Below, in pieces: positions 35,928 to 45,229 of a stretch of 64,000 bases of DNA. The number at the start of each line of letters is the position of its first letter. Position 1 is the first letter of the stretch. The notes under the pieces were generated by a model. It had not been told where the DNA came from. It worked only from the letters and a program-made list of their open reading frames with translations, and made no database searches. The position numbers and the translations under genes were made by a program. Source of the stretch: JAIESQ01 sp964495375. Its GTDB lineage: Bacteria; Planctomycetota; Planctomycetia; Pirellulales; JAEUIK01. The stretch covers positions 72,509 to 136,508 of the forward strand of contig CAZBWM010000009.1 in NCBI GenBank assembly GCA_964495375.1, read 5' to 3'.

Positions 35928-37679
35928 GTGAAGAAAACGTGGCTATCGGCCGTCGTCGTCGCCTGCTTGCTGAGCTCGACGCTCGTCGTCCGCGCTCAAG
36001 AAGCCGAAGCTGAAGAAGAAGGTGGCATGAAGCCGCTGATCGTGGCTTCGATCCGCAGTTTCGACGAAGTGATCGACGATCTGGACTTCATCGGCAAGGT
36101 CTCCGACAACCCCGACCTCGGTCAGGGCATTGAAGGTCTGCTAGAACTGGCCACCCAAGGCCAGGGCCTCGACATGCTGGATAAGAGCAAGCCATGGGGC
36201 TTCGCCATCAGCTCCGACGGGCTCGAGCTGCAAGTGCTGGCCTTCTTGCCGATCAACGACTTGGAGAAGTTCGCCACCACGCTCGGCGGCATCGCTGGCG
36301 ACCCCGAGAAGTCGGACGACGGTGTCTGGAAGTTCGAGATCCTCAATATCTCGCTCTTCATGAAGCAGTCGGGCGATTGGACGTTCGCCAGCATCAGCGG
36401 CGACTTCCTGAATAACCTGCCCGCCGATCCCACCACCTTCCTGGGCGGCCTGAACAAAGAGTATGACGGCGCACTGCGCGTTCACATGCAGAACATTCCC
36501 GACGTGTTCCGCCAGTTGATCATCGACCAGCTCAAGATGGGCATGGAACAGACCCTGGCTGGCGAAGAAGTGCAGTTGCCGATTCCGGGGCTCGATAGCC
36601 TCCCCGGCGGCGGGCTCCCCGGCGCCGACATGCTCCCCAAGCTCACCGACGAACAGCGCAAGCTCGTCGAGGCGCTCTCCAAGGGGCAGATCGAATCGCT
36701 GACCGAAGCCCTCAACGAAACCGACACGATCACCCTCGGCTTCAACGTCGATCGTGACGGTGCCAAGCTCCTGGCCGACGCCATCGTCATCGCGGTCCCC
36801 GGCAGCAAAACCGCCGAGGGCTTCGCCAAGATGACCGAAGGCAAGACCAAGTTCGCCGGCTTCAAGATCGCCGACGCCGCGGTCTCGGCCGTGATCAACG
36901 AAGTCTTGTCGTCCGATCAGATCTCGCAAGCCAAGGAAGCGGTCGCCACGATCAAGGAAGAAATCAACACCCGCATCGACGGCATCGGTTTCGGCGACGA
37001 CCACCTCAAGGACCTGCTCAAAGGCTTCGTGGCCGAGTTGCTGGGCATCGGCGAAAAGACCGTCGATAGCGGCAAGATCGACCTCGGCTTCGCCATGCTG
37101 GGCAAGGGCCCCTACACCATCCTCGGCGGCGGCTACATTAGCGACAACGACGCGGCTACCAAGCTGCTCGACAAGCTGATCGAAACCGTCGAGACCGAAG
37201 TCGGCTTCTACGGCTTCCAGAAGAACGTGGCCGAACACAAGGGCGTGAAGTTCAGCAGCGTGCTGCTGCCGATCCCGCCGGGTGAAGAGGGCGATCTGCT
37301 CTCGAAGGTGCTCGGCAGCGAAGTCGAGCTGGTGATCGGCATCGGCGACAAGGCGGGCTATATCGCCCTCGGCGCCAATGGCCTTGATGAGCTCAAGAAG
37401 GTCATCGATACGTCGGAGGCCGAAGCCGGCAAGACGGTCCCCGCGATCGAGTTTTCGGCGTCGCTGGCTCCGCTCCTGAAGCTCGCGGCCGATGGTCCGA
37501 ATGCCGATCCGAATATCGCGCTCTTGGCCACGGCTCTCGAAGGTCACCCCGATCGCATGGTCGTGACCGTCAAGCCGATCGAGAACGGCGTGCACATGCA
37601 CCTCGACGGCCAGGAAGGGCTGTTGCGGGCGCTGGGCACCGTGATCACCACGCTGGGCCCCGGCTTACCGCAGTTCTAA
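35928..37679 (+). CDS. Secreted protein of unknown function, highly codon-biased
   Basis: A 583-residue protein with a signal peptide (KKTWLSAVVVACLLSSTLVV, cleavage near AQE). Start is GTG at 35928, with AGGAGA at the right distance. The body is strongly acidic and helical, with conserved-looking segments such as PLIVASIRSFDEVIDDLDFI, ADAIVIAVPGSKTAEGFAKM and GSEVELVIGIGDKAGYIALG. No catalytic motif, anchor or PEP-CTERM tail was seen. Codon choice is markedly biased (many CTC, AAG, ATC and GCC codons), which suggests high expression. A strong hairpin follows at 37719. Function unknown, but probably an abundant envelope or extracellular protein. Confidence 0.75.
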   Translation: MKKTWLSAVVVACLLSSTLVVRAQEAEAEEEGGMKPLIVASIRSFDEVIDDLDFIGKVSDNPDLGQGIEGLLELATQGQGLDMLDKSKPWGFAISSDGLELQVLAFLPINDLEKFATTLGGIAGDPEKSDDGVWKFEILNISLFMKQSGDWTFASISGDFLNNLPADPTTFLGGLNKEYDGALRVHMQNIPDVFRQLIIDQLKMGMEQTLAGEEVQLPIPGLDSLPGGGLPGADMLPKLTDEQRKLVEALSKGQIESLTEALNETDTITLGFNVDRDGAKLLADAIVIAVPGSKTAEGFAKMTEGKTKFAGFKIADAAVSAVINEVLSSDQISQAKEAVATIKEEINTRIDGIGFGDDHLKDLLKGFVAELLGIGEKTVDSGKIDLGFAMLGKGPYTILGGGYISDNDAATKLLDKLIETVETEVGFYGFQKNVAEHKGVKFSSVLLPIPPGEEGDLLSKVLGSEVELVIGIGDKAGYIALGANGLDELKKVIDTSEAEAGKTVPAIEFSASLAPLLKLAADGPNADPNIALLATALEGHPDRMVVTVKPIENGVHMHLDGQEGLLRALGTVITTLGPGLPQF

Positions 37680-37718
37680 CGAGCTGCTGCGAGTCGCCCA
37701 TAAGTTGAACGTCGCCAC

Positions 37719-37748
37719 GCGGGACCGGCCTGCTAAGGTCGGTCCCGC
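37719..37748 (+). terminator. Strong hairpin after the secreted protein gene
   Basis: GCGGGACCGGCC, loop TGCTAA, GGTCGGTCCCGC: a 12-bp stem with one G-T wobble, 39 bases past the stop. No T-run follows. Confidence 0.6.
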
Positions 37749-37879
37749 GAGCGCGCGCGGATCGAGCTTTTGTCGAGTTGACGCGGTGCGATGTGCAGAT
37801 TGCCGTGGTTGAACTGCTCCGCCGGCGACGATGTGCCAAGGCGATCAGACGCGTCGGGTGCGCCACCCGGCGCCCGCCA

Positions 37880-38920
37880 TCAATCGACTTGCAGACTAAC
37901 CGTTTCGCCGCGCGAACGCGTGGCCAGGGCTCTCCACAGCGCGAGCTCGACGTTATCGGTAAAAGATCGAACCGAGCCATCCATCAGCGCCGCGTTCACC
38001 AGGCCCGGGTGATAGCTGCGCGCCGTGATGGCCGCAAACGTCTTCACCGTGGCTGACTTCCCCTCCTGTTGGCTCGTGTAGTCGATGTCGTAGAGCTGGC
38101 CACCGGTTTCGTACGGTACGCGGGTATTCGGCGTGAAAGTCGCCGTGAAGCCAGCATGATGCGATCGGCCATCGACCCACTCGGTGTGCCCGGTGTTTTG
38201 TTGCAAGTCGGCCCCCAACTTTGGCTGACCACCGCTGGCCAGCGGCGGGATGTCGGCGGGCGTCGTGGGGATCGTCGTCGTACCCTGCCCTGAGTTGCGC
38301 ACATAGGGGGTGTACGCTTTGGCCTCGGATGCCATGAGTGTGTTGCTCAAGCCATCGCGAAAGTCGGCCGGGCGGGTGCGGCTGTTGGGAGAAATCGCCC
38401 CATCCAGGTTGCTCTGTCCCTTGGGATCGAAAACGAACCACACGCCGACGTTGAATACGTAGTTCAGCGGATAGTAAATCGAGGCGCCGCTGGCATCGAC
38501 GCGCTGCGTGTCGTTGAGCTCGTCCGGACAAAGGAAGGGGGCCGGCCGCATCGTCTTGACGGGCGCGCCGGACGACACGGCCGTCTCGTAGTCGGCTCGG
38601 AAGTCGATCTGTGCGAAAATCGCGCCTTGCTCGAGGTAGGGCAGAAGTCGCGCTTGAACCGACCATCCGCCGCCCCGATCGAGTGGGTTCTTGGGATTGG
38701 CGCAGAAACTTGGCGGAAAGGCCCCAACCGTTGTCTGATAGCTATGCATGGCCAGGGCGATCTGATGCAAGTTATTACGGCACTGAATCTGGCGGCCACT
38801 CTCGCGCGCCATTTGCACTGCCGGCAGCAGCAGAGCAATCAAGACCCCGATGATCGCGACGACGACCAGGAGTTCGACGAGAGTGAACCCGCGCCGGGAC
38901 TGAGGCGAAGCGTTGGGCAC
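37880..38920 (-). CDS. DUF1559 domain protein, prepilin-type N-terminus
   Basis: A 346-residue protein with a type IV prepilin-like cleavage/methylation site (RRGFTLVELLVVVAIIGVLI) near residue 10, the glutamate at +5, and a long hydrophobic helix. The DUF1559 body follows, with CRNNLHQIALAMHSYQTTVG, and the end carries the family H-x9-DG motif (HPGLVNAALMDGSVRSF). These proteins occur in many copies in planctomycetes and are thought to be type II secretion/pseudopilin-like surface proteins. No pilus genes are near. Confidence 0.93.
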   Translation of the reverse strand: MPNASPQSRRGFTLVELLVVVAIIGVLIALLLPAVQMARESGRQIQCRNNLHQIALAMHSYQTTVGAFPPSFCANPKNPLDRGGGWSVQARLLPYLEQGAIFAQIDFRADYETAVSSGAPVKTMRPAPFLCPDELNDTQRVDASGASIYYPLNYVFNVGVWFVFDPKGQSNLDGAISPNSRTRPADFRDGLSNTLMASEAKAYTPYVRNSGQGTTTIPTTPADIPPLASGGQPKLGADLQQNTGHTEWVDGRSHHAGFTATFTPNTRVPYETGGQLYDIDYTSQQEGKSATVKTFAAITARSYHPGLVNAALMDGSVRSFTDNVELALWRALATRSRGETVSLQVD

Positions 38921-39019
38921 AGCAGCAGCTCTTCTTGAAACTGAGACTCGGTATCAATTAGAGGTGTACCATACTCGATCCCTGATGAATGTCAATTCAC
39001 CCCACGCCGCGGTCTCGTT

Positions 39020-39067
39020 CCTTGCCTTGGGCAAGGTTCGTTCCTGCTTGCCAATTAGTCGGCAAGC
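39020..39067 (-). terminator. Two tandem hairpins downstream of the small membrane protein gene
   Basis: CCTTGCC-TTG-GGCAAGG and GCTTGCC-AATTAGTC-GGCAAGC, about 92-140 bases past the stop of the leftward gene at 39160-39609. No T-run follows, so transcription termination is only probable. Confidence 0.35.
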
Positions 39068-39159
39068 TAGACGGCGCTGCCGAGACTAGCGGCAAGGGTG
39101 CGGACTTTCTGACTCGCCAGCGGCCGAATTGGCTTTGAGTTGCCAAGAATCGTCGCGGC

Positions 39160-39609
39160 TCACTTCGCCGGAACCGACGTCGGCGCGGCCGAAGAACTCG
39201 CATCGGGCGCTGGCTTGGATGACTCGATCGTCGGCCCGGCCTGAACGTCGGCCGGCACCCCAAAACGGGTCAAGTCGAAGACCCCGGTGATGGTCATCAC
39301 GGAGAGCACCAGTGCGATCACCGCCACGAACAACACCACCGGTGAGAAAATCGTGACCGGCCCGTTTTTATCGTCGAGCCAAACTCCCAGGTACGTGGCC
39401 GCGAAGCCCGCGGCCAACAGCACGCCACTTAGCAGAGACACGATCGGATTGACGTAAACGGCCCCCACCAGAATGAGCACGACGATCAGAGATGCGCCCC
39501 CCGCCACTCCCCAAGCAAACCAGGGCGATGTCTCCGGCTCACTCGATACTCCGCTGGTTTCAGCCGCATAGGGTGAAGGGGAAGTCGTGGAAGTCGTCGC
39601 GTCGGTCAT
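39160..39609 (-). CDS. Small membrane protein, three helices, of unknown function
   Basis: A 149-residue protein with a Ser/Thr-rich N-terminus (MTDATTSTTSPSPYAAETSG), three hydrophobic segments (about 33-55, 58-78, 84-104) and a Ser/Pro/Ala-rich tail. The start at 39609 was chosen because the longer frame to 40077 overlaps moaA in the wrong frame. It is 66 bases downstream of moaA, so it may share its transcript. Function unknown. Confidence 0.55.
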   Translation of the reverse strand: MTDATTSTTSPSPYAAETSGVSSEPETSPWFAWGVAGGASLIVVLILVGAVYVNPIVSLLSGVLLAAGFAATYLGVWLDDKNGPVTIFSPVVLFVAVIALVLSVMTITGVFDLTRFGVPADVQAGPTIESSKPAPDASSSAAPTSVPAK

Positions 39610-39674
39610 GCCAGGCACCGTCTCGAAGTAGGGCGTGTTTGGTTGTGTGTCGCTCGTCCGTCGGGCTGCGCCCG

Positions 39675-40691
39675 TCAGCCGCCGATTTGATACATGGCCC
39701 GCTCGGGCCTCACGAACTCGTCGCTGTTGATGCCGTGAGCGCGGCGTTTCTCCCGCACGCAGTCGCGCACCAAGGCGACGAGCGCGGCATCGGTTTGCGG
39801 TGGTTCGCAGCGCAGCAGCGCCCGGGCGTCCCATTCGGTGGTCGAGAACAAGCAGTTCCGCAGCTTGCCTTCGGCCGTCAAGCGCAGGCGGTCGCAGGCG
39901 CCGCAGAACGGCTCGGTCACCGAGTTGATGAAGCCGACGCGCCCCGTTCCCTCGACAAACTGATAGTCGACGGCCGGCTGCGCGGGATCGCGCCCGGCCA
40001 CCGGCTCGAGCGCTCCCAGCTCGCGCTCGATGATCTCGCGCACTTCGGCCCCGGCCAGCACCTGGCCGTTCTCCCAATTGCCATCGGCGTCCAGCGGCAT
40101 GTACTCGATGAAGCGCACCTCGAAACCATGCCGGCGGGCGAACTGGGCCAACGGCACGATGTCGGGCTCGGTCAGGCCGCGAATCGCCACGGCATTCACC
40201 TTGATGCGCTCGAAGCCCGCCCGCTGGGCCGCGAACAATCCCTCGAGCACGCGCTCGAAGCCGTCGCGGCGCGTGATCTCGCGGAACCGCGCGGGGTCCA
40301 GCGTGTCGAGACTCACATTCAGTCGCTTGAGACCAGCCGCGTGCAGCGCCACGGCTTGCTCGGCCAATAGCAGCCCATTGGTCGTCAGCGCCACGTCGTC
40401 GATGCCAGGCACCCGCACCAGCATCTCGACGAGTCGAGAAAGCTCGTGCCGCACCAAGGGTTCGCCACCGGTCAGCCGCACCGAGCGAATGCCCATTTGC
40501 GAAACGACACGCACAAACCGGGTGATCTCCTCAAAGGTGAGAATTTCCGCCCGCGGTCGAAACCGCACGTTCTCGGCCGGCATGCAGTAGAAGCAGCGGA
40601 TATTGCAACGATCGGTCACGCTGACGCGCAGGTCGGTGTGTACTCGGCCGAATTGATCGCGAAGTGGGGCGACGTCGCTCATAGCCTTCAT
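39675..40691 (-). CDS. moaA: GTP 3',8-cyclase (molybdenum cofactor biosynthesis)
   Basis: A 338-residue radical SAM enzyme. VTDRCNIRCFYCMPAE (about residues 26-41) holds the CxxxCxxC that binds the SAM cluster; the C-terminal PFCGACDRLRLTAEGKLRNC holds the CxxC-x13-C of the second cluster, which binds GTP. Terminal residues are Gly-Gly (MYQIGG), needed for activity in the family. It makes 3',8-cyclo-7,8-dihydro-GTP, the first step to Moco. No other moa gene is nearby. Confidence 0.97.
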   Translation of the reverse strand: MKAMSDVAPLRDQFGRVHTDLRVSVTDRCNIRCFYCMPAENVRFRPRAEILTFEEITRFVRVVSQMGIRSVRLTGGEPLVRHELSRLVEMLVRVPGIDDVALTTNGLLLAEQAVALHAAGLKRLNVSLDTLDPARFREITRRDGFERVLEGLFAAQRAGFERIKVNAVAIRGLTEPDIVPLAQFARRHGFEVRFIEYMPLDADGNWENGQVLAGAEVREIIERELGALEPVAGRDPAQPAVDYQFVEGTGRVGFINSVTEPFCGACDRLRLTAEGKLRNCLFSTTEWDARALLRCEPPQTDAALVALVRDCVREKRRAHGINSDEFVRPERAMYQIGG

Positions 40692-40835
40692 TGTGCGTCA
40701 GCCGGGCCGGAGAGACAATTCTCCCGCGCACGCGGAATGCGAAAACCACCGCGAAACCCGCGGAGAATTCGTCGGAAAAAACGCCGATTGGCGCCGCCGG
40801 CGAGGTATTCCACCGACCTTGATCGCTGCTGCAGC

Positions 40836-42470
40836 TTAGCGCACCGAAAAATCGTAGCAGGCCAGGCCGTCGCCGCTGCGCACGTAGATCCGGCTGCCGA
40901 CCACCGCCGGCATCGTCCAAGTTGCCGCCTCGGCCAGCTTCAGGCGCGTTCGCAGCGAAAACGCCTGCGGCGCTGCGGCGAACGCCGACAACTCCCCTTT
41001 CTCGTTCAGCCCGATGAACTGGTCGCCACACAAAATGGGCGAACAGTAAAAACCGTGCCGCCCCGCGCTCCACTGGGTGACGCCGTCGCTGAGCCGCACG
41101 CAGGCAAACCGGCCACCGTCGTCCATGCCGTAGACGTGCCCCTGGTGGACGACCATCGACGAGAGGTAACTCTCCAGATCAGGGTTCTCCCAGGCGAGCG
41201 TCGCGGTCTGGCTGTCGCCGTCCTCCATGCCGCCCCCCGTGATGTGCAAAGCCGTCAGCGGTTGATACGTACCGGTCACCAAAACCAGATCGTCGCCGAT
41301 GGCCGGTGTGCCGATGCTCTCGTCGTATTGAATCTGAAACGGATAGCTCCACAACAACTCGCCGTCGGTCAGCCGCAGCCCAACGACGCGAGGGCCCGTC
41401 ATCGCGACAACCTGCCGCACCCCTCCCAACTCGGCCGCGACTGGCGAGGAATACGAAACGTTTTCGTCAAGCGCTTGCCAGACCACCGTCCCCGTGGCCG
41501 CATCAAACGCCATGATCGTTCCGCCCATCTCGCCGCCAACCGAGAGAATCACTTTGTCGTCGACCACCAAGGGGCTGCCCGTATAGCCGAACAACGGCAC
41601 CGGCGCTCCTTCGTCGTTGCCCACAGGCACCAGCACATGCTGTTCGCCGACGACCGTTGCGCGACCGGTGGGAAGCGGCTCGTGCCTGCCGAATTCGGCG
41701 GGCAGGTTGTGTGACCAGATCGGCCGACCGTCTTCGGCCGCCACGCATTGCAGCCAGCCCGCGATACCCAAGCTATAGACGCGACCCGCCGCGCTCGCGG
41801 GTGTCCCTTTGGGGCCATTGCCGTGAGCGCGACCGACAGCGTGCGGATCAAAGTCGACGGGGTTGGTCCGCTCCCAAAGGGGCTTGCCCGTTGCGGCATC
41901 GAAGGCCAGCAAACGCTCGACCGCCTCGGTGCGATCGGTCGCGAACAGGCGATTCCCAACCACGATCGGGCTCGACCAGCCCGATCCCAGTGGAGCCTGC
42001 CACATGGGGAACGGTGGTTGCTCGGGCCAAACCGAAGGCAGCAGCGAGCCAACGGCCGCCGAGCGAACGCCGGGACCGCGCCAATTCGGCCAATCGGTGC
42101 TCGAGTCCGCTGTGCGACCCGTCTCGGCAGTGTGAGTGATGCCGCTCGTCGAACCGGAAGCGCCCGATCCAGCGGCGGAGCTCACATTGTCGCCCGTCGC
42201 GGACTGCGCGGTCTCCTGAGGAGTCTCGCTCGTTTGCGATGCAGCGCCGCTCCCAGGTGACGAACTCTCGTTTCCCGGCGGCAGAGCTTTGCTACTCCGC
42301 GCTTGTGCCCGTGGGGGCGTCGTTTTTCCTTTCGGCTTCGTCGGCTCACCGCCGCAACCGGCCACCACAACCGCGACCAGCAGCAGCCCGACGGCAGCCG
42401 GGCGCCGTCGACCCTGCCAAGGGGCCGGGCCAGGTGGGGGCCGAAAGTTACGTGAGGTTGTGCCGGACAT
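40836..42470 (-). CDS. PQQ-type beta-propeller lipoprotein
   Basis: A 544-residue protein with a lipoprotein signal (PAAVGLLLVAVVVAGCGG; lipobox V-A-G-C), so it is likely membrane-anchored. About 100 Ser/Pro/Gly-rich residues come next, then eight-bladed propeller repeats with WQAPLGSGWSSP, VVGNRLFATDR, LLAFDAATGKPLWE, VWQALDENVSYSSP and RIYVRSGDGLACYDFS. The PQQ ligands of true quinoprotein dehydrogenases are not obvious, so it is more likely a scaffold like BamB or a planctomycete PQQ-like protein than an enzyme. Function unknown. Confidence 0.85.
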   Translation of the reverse strand: MSGTTSRNFRPPPGPAPWQGRRRPAAVGLLLVAVVVAGCGGEPTKPKGKTTPPRAQARSSKALPPGNESSSPGSGAASQTSETPQETAQSATGDNVSSAAGSGASGSTSGITHTAETGRTADSSTDWPNWRGPGVRSAAVGSLLPSVWPEQPPFPMWQAPLGSGWSSPIVVGNRLFATDRTEAVERLLAFDAATGKPLWERTNPVDFDPHAVGRAHGNGPKGTPASAAGRVYSLGIAGWLQCVAAEDGRPIWSHNLPAEFGRHEPLPTGRATVVGEQHVLVPVGNDEGAPVPLFGYTGSPLVVDDKVILSVGGEMGGTIMAFDAATGTVVWQALDENVSYSSPVAAELGGVRQVVAMTGPRVVGLRLTDGELLWSYPFQIQYDESIGTPAIGDDLVLVTGTYQPLTALHITGGGMEDGDSQTATLAWENPDLESYLSSMVVHQGHVYGMDDGGRFACVRLSDGVTQWSAGRHGFYCSPILCGDQFIGLNEKGELSAFAAAPQAFSLRTRLKLAEAATWTMPAVVGSRIYVRSGDGLACYDFSVR

Positions 42471-42648
42471 GCGGGTACGGCTCGCGAAACGGCGTGTGGA
42501 AACTAAACTGAGGTAGGTTCAGACTGAGGTAGGTGCCCAACCGGGCGGGCTCTGCGATTATACCGGTGTAAGCCGTGGCCCGCAGCAAGGCATTCGCTCG
42601 GGCCGGCGTGGCTCACTTGACAGCTTCCAGATTGATGTTCCTCCGAGC

Positions 42649-43989
42649 GTGCCCCCCGGCGCGCAGCAGGCGACGGGTAAACACGTGCCAGGTGGCTTTC
42701 GCTTTCTCGTCAAGAAACGTGGTGCCCGCAGCACCAGCTCGAACAAATCGGGCGATCTGGCGCTGGCGCTGTTCTTCGCGGCGCTGTTTTTCAGCGGTGT
42801 CGGCTTCTCAAGCTACCTGCTAGTAACCCTGATCGTCCCCGAGTGGCGCGTCAATCACTCGTTCGTCGAGGCCAGCGCCCTGGTGCTCGAAACGCGCCTC
42901 CGCACGACCGAGGAGGACGAACCCCACAGCTACCGCCCCGAGGTACACATTCGCTACGAAGTCGACGGCGTCGCCTATCACGCCCGCACTTACAACATCA
43001 CGCGGTCCAGCAGCACGAATCGCGCGAAAGAAGAAGCGCTCTTGGCGCAGTTTGTCGTCGGGCAGCGCGTGCCGTTCTGGTTTGATCCGCACAATCCCGA
43101 TGTCGCCGTGCTGGTGCGCGGCTACACCTGGACGAGCTGGCTCTTGTTGTTGGTCCCGCTGTCGTTCGTCGTGGCCGGCGGCGGTGGTCTAGCGCTGACG
43201 CTTTTGAATTGGAACAAGTCGACCGAGCGCCGCGCCGTGCTGGCGCAGCGCGCCCGCTCGCTGGAACTGCTCGAAGGGGTCGTCGAGCCGGCCCCCGAGT
43301 TCCCCACGCTCCCCCGGCTGGGCGAGGCCTACCAGGTGCGCGGCCGCGTGCTGGCCCACCGCTTGCCGCTCGATCTGCGCCCGGCCACGGTGCTCGTCAC
43401 GCTTCTGATGGTTTCGATCACGGTCCTCTGCATCGCGGCCGGCTATGTGGCCGTGGCGCTGTGGAACTACCGCGCCGGCCAGGCCGATTGGTGGTTCATG
43501 GCAATCTTTGCCGCCACCTGGGTGGCCGTCGGACTGGCCGGGCTCGTCTATTTTTCGCGCACGCTCATCCGCCGCTTGAGCGTGGCGCCGCCGGTTGTCG
43601 AGATCTCGGAGCATCCGCTGACACCGGGCCGCTCCTACGAAGTGTTTGTCGCTCAAGCGGGCTCGGCCCGGCTCAGCTCCTATTCGCTGCGGCTCGTCTG
43701 CGAAGAACAGGCAACCTTCCAGCAAGGGACCAACACGCGCACCGAGAAATACCTGGCCGCCGAATACTCGCTCGAGCATCGCGAGCGGCTCGAGTTGCGG
43801 CGTCGCACGCCGCTGGAGTTGCGCGCCACGATCGAGATCCCGGCTCACGCGATGCATTCCTTCAAGTCGGAGCACAACGAAATCCGCTGGAAGCTCGTGA
43901 TCGTTGCCCGCCGCGCCGGCTGGCTCGATCTTTACCGCAGCTTTCCGTTGATCGTGCTGCCGCAGAGCGAGGGAGCGCAGGCAGCATGA
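42649..43989 (+). CDS. DUF3592-like membrane protein with C-terminal arrestin-like domain
   Basis: A 446-residue protein. It starts at a GTG (VPPGAQQATGKHVPGG); a later start near FLVKKRGARSTSS is possible. Helix 1 near residues 24-50, a DUF3592-type extracytoplasmic part (YRPEVHIRYEVDGVAYHART, then VPFWFDPHNPDVAVLV), then helices near 150-175, 240-265 and 278-300. The C-terminal 130 residues are all-beta (VVEISEHPLTPGRSYEVFVA to SFKSEHNEIRWKLVIVARRA) and read like an arrestin-type sandwich. It opens an operon overlapping 43986-44549 by 4 bases. Function unknown. Confidence 0.7.
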   Translation: MPPGAQQATGKHVPGGFRFLVKKRGARSTSSNKSGDLALALFFAALFFSGVGFSSYLLVTLIVPEWRVNHSFVEASALVLETRLRTTEEDEPHSYRPEVHIRYEVDGVAYHARTYNITRSSSTNRAKEEALLAQFVVGQRVPFWFDPHNPDVAVLVRGYTWTSWLLLLVPLSFVVAGGGGLALTLLNWNKSTERRAVLAQRARSLELLEGVVEPAPEFPTLPRLGEAYQVRGRVLAHRLPLDLRPATVLVTLLMVSITVLCIAAGYVAVALWNYRAGQADWWFMAIFAATWVAVGLAGLVYFSRTLIRRLSVAPPVVEISEHPLTPGRSYEVFVAQAGSARLSSYSLRLVCEEQATFQQGTNTRTEKYLAAEYSLEHRERLELRRRTPLELRATIEIPAHAMHSFKSEHNEIRWKLVIVARRAGWLDLYRSFPLIVLPQSEGAQAA

Positions 43990-44549
43990 GCGAACCGGAC
44001 GTCGTCGTCGGCTTCGAAAGCGATCAACGGGTGTTTCGCCCCGGCGAGATCCTCTCGGGGCACTACCGCGTCAGCGGCATCGATCCCGCGCAATTGACCG
44101 CGCTGGAGCTCTCTGTCCTCTGGCACACCGAGGGCAAGGGAGACGAAGATCTCGCCGTCCATCTCTTTCAGCGCTTCCTGGCCGACGAGGCTGGCCGGCT
44201 CGATGGCCGCGAGGCGGGCTGGTTCAGCACGCAATTGCCTCCCAGCCCCCTGAGCTACGACGGACGCATCGTCAAAATCCAGTGGTGCGTACGCGTGCGA
44301 TTGTTCCTCGCTGGCGGGCGCGAAATCGTCCGCGAAGAAGGCTTTCAACTCGGCGATACCCAGCCGGCCGGCGACGGCAAACCAACCGGCGACGCGCAGC
44401 CAGCGAGCGACGGGCAGCCCGACACCACCCAGGACAAATCCGCGACAGCGGCGAAAGTCGCAGCGGAAAAGTCCGACGGCATCGAGGACTCGCGCGAAGT
44501 CGACTTTAGCGCCTCGCACACGGTGCTGCCGCCGACGGAGAACTCATGA
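43986..44549 (+). CDS. Arrestin-like soluble protein
   Basis: A 187-residue protein with an arrestin-type opening (VVGFESDQRVFRPGEILSGH, then LTALELSVLWHTEGKGDED) and FSTQLPPSPLSYDGRIVKIQ leading to CVRVRLFLAGGREIVREEGF. Such proteins include Spo0M and vertebrate arrestin domains. The C-terminal 60 residues are a repeat of Gly-Asp-Gln/Lys-Pro units and a charged tail, probably disordered. ATGA overlaps link it to both neighbours. There is no signal peptide or membrane segment. The similarity between its fold and the end of the upstream gene suggests a shared ligand or dimer. Family call is by pattern only. Confidence 0.6.
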   Translation: MSEPDVVVGFESDQRVFRPGEILSGHYRVSGIDPAQLTALELSVLWHTEGKGDEDLAVHLFQRFLADEAGRLDGREAGWFSTQLPPSPLSYDGRIVKIQWCVRVRLFLAGGREIVREEGFQLGDTQPAGDGKPTGDAQPASDGQPDTTQDKSATAAKVAAEKSDGIEDSREVDFSASHTVLPPTENS

Positions 44550-45229
44550 ACGGCGCGACGCGCGGCCCCAGCGGCGCCGACGTCCGCGGCAATCCGTTTA
44601 CGGCCGCGCGGTTGCGCCCCGGCACCATCCCGTATCTCTTTCCGCCAGGCGAAGACTTGTCGTCGCTCGTCGCGCGATTGGTCGCCAACCGCGCACGCGG
44701 CGAAATCGTCGGCCCGCACGGTTCGGGAAAATCGACCTTGCTGGCGATGCTGGCCGCGGAGCTATCCGCGCGCGGCCACCGGCTCGCACTGATCGAATTG
44801 CGCGATGGCCAGCGCCGTCTTCCGCGCGATTGGCAGCCGTCAGAAGATCGCTCGCCGCCGATGCCAGCCGATTCATCTACCAGCGGAGTACACATCAGCG
44901 CTACACGCGAGTCGCCACTGCCCGCGACGCTCATCTTCGTCGACGGCTTTGAACAACTCAGCTGGTTGGCTCGCTGGCAGTTGCGGCGCCGCTGTCGGCA
45001 AGCCGGTTGGGGGATCGTGGTGACAAGTCATGCGCCGACCGGTTGTCCCACCTTGGCGACGACGCGCGTCGATCTGGCCACGGCGCAGGCCGTCGTGGAC
45101 TGCCTGGCTGCGGGCACTGCCAGTAGACCAGCTCCCGCGGAAGTGGCCGACGCCTTGGCCCGCTCGGGCGGAAACCTCCGCGAAATGCTGTTCAACCTCT
45201 ACGACCGCTACGAAGCGCAACGTCGGTAG
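44546..45229 (+). CDS. P-loop ATPase, AAA/STAND-like small protein
   Basis: A 227-residue protein. Walker A is IVGPHGSGKSTLLAML (about residue 51), Walker B is ATLIFVDGFEQLSWLA (about 130), and GWGIVVTSHAPTGCPTLA could serve as a sensor or arginine region. C-terminal residues form a helical lid (LARSGGNLREMLFNLYDRYE). It overlaps the arrestin-like gene by 4 bases (ATGA). The partners make it likely that it acts at a membrane, driving or sensing a complex of the other two. No AAA or ABC family signature besides the P-loop is convincing. Function unknown. Confidence 0.65.
   Translation: MNGATRGPSGADVRGNPFTAARLRPGTIPYLFPPGEDLSSLVARLVANRARGEIVGPHGSGKSTLLAMLAAELSARGHRLALIELRDGQRRLPRDWQPSEDRSPPMPADSSTSGVHISATRESPLPATLIFVDGFEQLSWLARWQLRRRCRQAGWGIVVTSHAPTGCPTLATTRVDLATAQAVVDCLAAGTASRPAPAEVADALARSGGNLREMLFNLYDRYEAQRR

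Noticed and set aside
36141..37601. Open frame of 486 codons on the minus strand opposite the secreted protein
   Set aside because: The sense strand has a signal peptide, ribosome site and consistent codon bias; the antisense frame is a by-product of it.
40836..42470. Quinoprotein alcohol dehydrogenase
   Set aside because: The propeller repeats fit, but the PQQ and calcium ligands, disulfide ring and cytochrome partner are not visible; a PQQ-like scaffold lipoprotein is safer.
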